A stretch of 14,104 nt of DNA from Bacteroides sp. (lineage in GTDB: Bacteria; Bacteroidota; Bacteroidia; Bacteroidales; Bacteroidaceae): NCBI GenBank assembly GCA_030151885.1, contig JASLCG010000035.1, forward strand, positions 1-14,104. The letters are read 5' to 3'. The notes under the pieces were generated by a model. It had not been told where the DNA came from. It did not search any database and saw only the letters and a list, made by a program, of their open reading frames with translations. The stretch's first letter is position 1; every line of letters starts with the position of its first letter. The position numbers and the translations under genes were made by a program. This document shows positions 13,544-14,104 of this stretch, piece by piece.

Positions 13544-14104
13544 ATAACTTTTGATATAGATCAACTATAGTCCAATCGAAATTAATTATTCCATCTCGTA
13601 TGTCTTACAAGTTGAAATGATTACAAATAGCACTATACACCACACAATAACAACTAAATTACTATAAATCAATATAATACCACGAATATATTAACTAACT
13701 AATCTATAAAATATTAAACATAGGATAGTAATACCTAAAGTACAACACCCCCTATTTTCGTCAAAAAAGGCACTATATGCAATATGGACATTACAATAAG
13801 ACTGATTAATCGGAAAGATAATTTAGCAAATATGAAAGATGTCATAACAAGCAGAACAGCTCTCATTTAAAGAAATATTTCATGAATAATATTGACATAT
13901 TAACAACCCATTAAATACACACTAGGTGTGCAAAAAAGGAATAGCATCTTGCCTCAATAGTTGTACTACTATTAAACGATACAAAACAGTCCAGCATAAT
14001 AAAACAAAAATAGACTTCCCTATTTTAAAATCTATTCCCCCCTTACCTAGCACCACCAATCCAGGAATAGACAAATAACGTACAGTAAAACAAGATATTA
14101 AGAA

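Larger units (their letters stand above)
9783..14104. other. 4.3-kb region without convincing protein genes
   Basis: No reading frame with protein-like composition longer than about 35 codons was found on either strand. Two open frames on the minus strand (10994-11206 and 12557-12823) encode Trp/Cys/Leu/Val-rich strings from G/T-rich DNA and are taken as noise. The plus strand is strikingly G-poor in places: positions 12241-12300 contain 4 G and 23 C. The region nonetheless holds at least four intrinsic terminators or T-run hairpins, one two-box promoter, single -7 elements and several palindromes, described separately. It may be a small-RNA locus, decayed DNA, or both. Confidence 0.6.

Noticed and set aside
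10904..13869. 16-bp inverted repeat with one mismatch, 10904-10919 and 13854-13869, as ends of a mobile element
   Set aside because: A match of this size is about what chance gives across 4 kb of AT-rich DNA. No transposase or target duplication was seen.
9783..14104. CRISPR array, tRNA, rRNA, integron attC array or retron in the gene-free region
   Set aside because: There are no regularly spaced repeats, no tRNA or rRNA signatures, no attC core pairs and no reverse transcriptase or cas genes.

Overview
The window is from a low-GC member of the Bacteroidota, most probably Bacteroidales. The evidence is the YebC variant starting MGRAFEYRKATKLKRWGNMAR, an HU-like protein of the Bacteroidetes type, phenylalanyl-tRNA synthetase beta of the bacterial type, and promoter-like sites of the Bacteroidetes form (TTG or TTTG, 19-20 bp, TAnnTTTG). 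Every convincing gene lies on the minus strand, and intergenic plus-strand DNA is poor in G relative to C. This fits the minus strand being the leading strand of replication.

Layout, in order of window coordinates. (1) 1-351: intergenic DNA with a 22-bp hairpin-forming repeat in two copies and a terminator. (2) 352-1669: a two-gene overlapping operon, a di-iron repair protein of the YtfE/ScdA (RIC) type followed by a LuxR-type regulator whose receiver domain has lost its phospho-acceptor. A promoter-like site with a 16-bp palindrome over its -33 element lies upstream. (3) 2040-5582: a three-gene cluster, LTA-synthase-like membrane phosphoglycerol transferase, then a Gtf3/WbbI-type glycosyltransferase, then a 133-aa protein I do not recognise, closed by a strong terminator. 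It looks like a small cell-surface glycan or polymer modification unit. (4) 5641-8928: pheT and yebC, probably one transcript. (5) 8929-9251: a 323-bp spacer with several hairpins, one of them terminator-like, in front of the pheT promoter. (6) 9252-9782: an HU-family protein with an acidic tail and a recognisable promoter.

(7) 9783-14104: 4.3 kb without a convincing protein gene, 31% of the window. It is not featureless. It holds one plus-strand promoter with both boxes at ideal spacing followed by about 180 nt and a T-run hairpin (candidate ncRNA 1), a minus-strand candidate ncRNA of about 270 nt ending in a strong terminator (candidate ncRNA 2), a 51-nt near-perfect hairpin with a T-run on the minus side, two further orphan terminators, several palindromes and a weaker promoter/terminator pair. 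Four intrinsic terminators or T-run hairpins with no protein gene to serve make a cluster of small RNAs the most interesting hypothesis here. The competing explanation is decayed, drifting DNA shaped by replication-strand bias. I could not identify any of these RNAs with a known family. No tRNA, rRNA, CRISPR array, intact insertion sequence or phage gene was seen.
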